Assembly (NCBI RefSeq): GCF_008386495.1
Contig: NZ_VTHJ01000069.1
Location: 1-48,083 of the forward strand
Source: Streptomyces tailanensis
GTDB lineage: Bacteria; Actinomycetota; Actinomycetes; Streptomycetales; Streptomycetaceae
DNA length: 48,083 nt
Direction of reading: 5' to 3'
A program made the translations under genes and the position numbers. The number at the start of each line of letters is the position of its first letter. Positions within the stretch are counted from its first letter, which is position 1. Under the pieces are notes generated by a model. That model was given only the letters and a program-made list of their open reading frames with translations. It did no database searches and had not been told where the DNA came from. Shown here piece after piece: positions 47,895 through 48,083 of this stretch.

Positions 47895-48083
47895 AGGCCA
47901 CTTCAGGCACGTACCTCCCACAGCGGCGAACGCGAGGAGACGGCCGCGCTGCGGCGGGATAACCGCCGACTGCGGGATGCGCACTCGCCAGCCAGATGGG
48001 CTAACACCACCTTAGCTTGGCGTTTAACGTCGCAGGTCACCCGACCTGCTGATCTGCGGTTCTTTCCAGGACAGCGGAGGCGG
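47895..48083 (+). other. Right chromosomal flank; possible fragment of an IS3-type transposase gene
   Basis: A frame open to the window edge reads SGEREETAALRRDNRRLRDA from 47922. This heptad-like stretch resembles the coiled coil of IS3-family OrfA proteins. What follows does not continue the family pattern, and no start is visible. If real it is a degenerate remnant. Nothing else is recognised here. Confidence 0.25.

Overview
The window is high-G+C actinomycete DNA, almost certainly a Streptomyces chromosome. The evidence is the codon bias, two WhiB-type genes, a LacI-type TGGGAGCGCTCCCA operator in front of a secreted mannanase, a CobK/CobF cobalamin pair, and an intergenic repeat typical of Streptomyces. 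From about 27.6 kb to 47.8 kb this chromosome is interrupted by a roughly 20.2-kb integrative element. Its 45-bp end repeats reproduce the 3' part of a tRNA-Pro(GGG) gene. Everything here was read by eye; no database search was run, so family names rest on recognised motifs.

Left chromosomal part (1-27.6 kb). The first 7.7 kb is scarred. It holds a Ku gene cut to its N-terminal third, a Wbl gene that shifts frame and then runs into a GH127 arabinofuranosidase lacking its N-terminus, and an acyl-CoA-ligase fragment butted against the tail of a membrane transporter. Intact genes in this stretch are a GH5 mannanase with Fn3 and CBM2 domains and a TTC38-like TPR protein. A hydroxyproline catabolic block follows on the minus strand (8.5-14.06 kb): GntR regulator, HypE epimerase, HypD-like deaminase and a three-subunit D-hydroxyproline dehydrogenase. 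A near-identical 15-bp motif precedes two of these genes. Then come a formylglycine-generating enzyme, an SDR, a KimA-like potassium importer, a GH15 trehalase/glucoamylase, a two-TM potassium channel, a frameshifted hydrolase, Dps, WhiB, a lipase, a TSUP transporter, a HAD phosphatase, CobK, CobF and a DUF309 protein.

Integrative element (27,590-47,835). Integrase and a HTH excisionase lie beside the left att site. About 1.05 kb of gene-free DNA with nested palindromes and GTACCGG and CGGTCG repeats follows, next to a ParA/ribbon-helix-helix partition pair. After a Scr1-type XRE/DUF6879 locus and small genes come a membrane GAF-like protein and a long leftward block. Read in its transcription direction, this block encodes a small unknown, an SSB-fusion protein, a small zinc protein, a VirD4/HerA-like ATPase, a replication-relaxation protein, a second VirD4-like ATPase, a DUF433/DUF5615 toxin-antitoxin pair and an unknown Cys/His-tail protein. 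A two-gene membrane module and a small unknown lie near the right end. I see no recognisable replication initiator, TraB translocase, tyrosine or HUH relaxase, or mating-pore gene.

Reading of the element. It looks like a partition-equipped integrative element whose transfer or replication chemistry is not one of the standard actinomycete types. The two ATPases, the Replic_Relax protein and the SSB-fusion are the likely DNA-processing core. The palindrome-rich gap is the likely cis-acting origin or centromere. The toxin-antitoxin and ParA/RHH pairs would stabilise it. The membrane genes are cargo of unknown purpose. Several of its promoters place a TATAAT-like -10 box only 8-10 nt before the ATG, which suggests leaderless expression. 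Its lower G+C content in the ParA, GAF and right-end regions points to a foreign origin.
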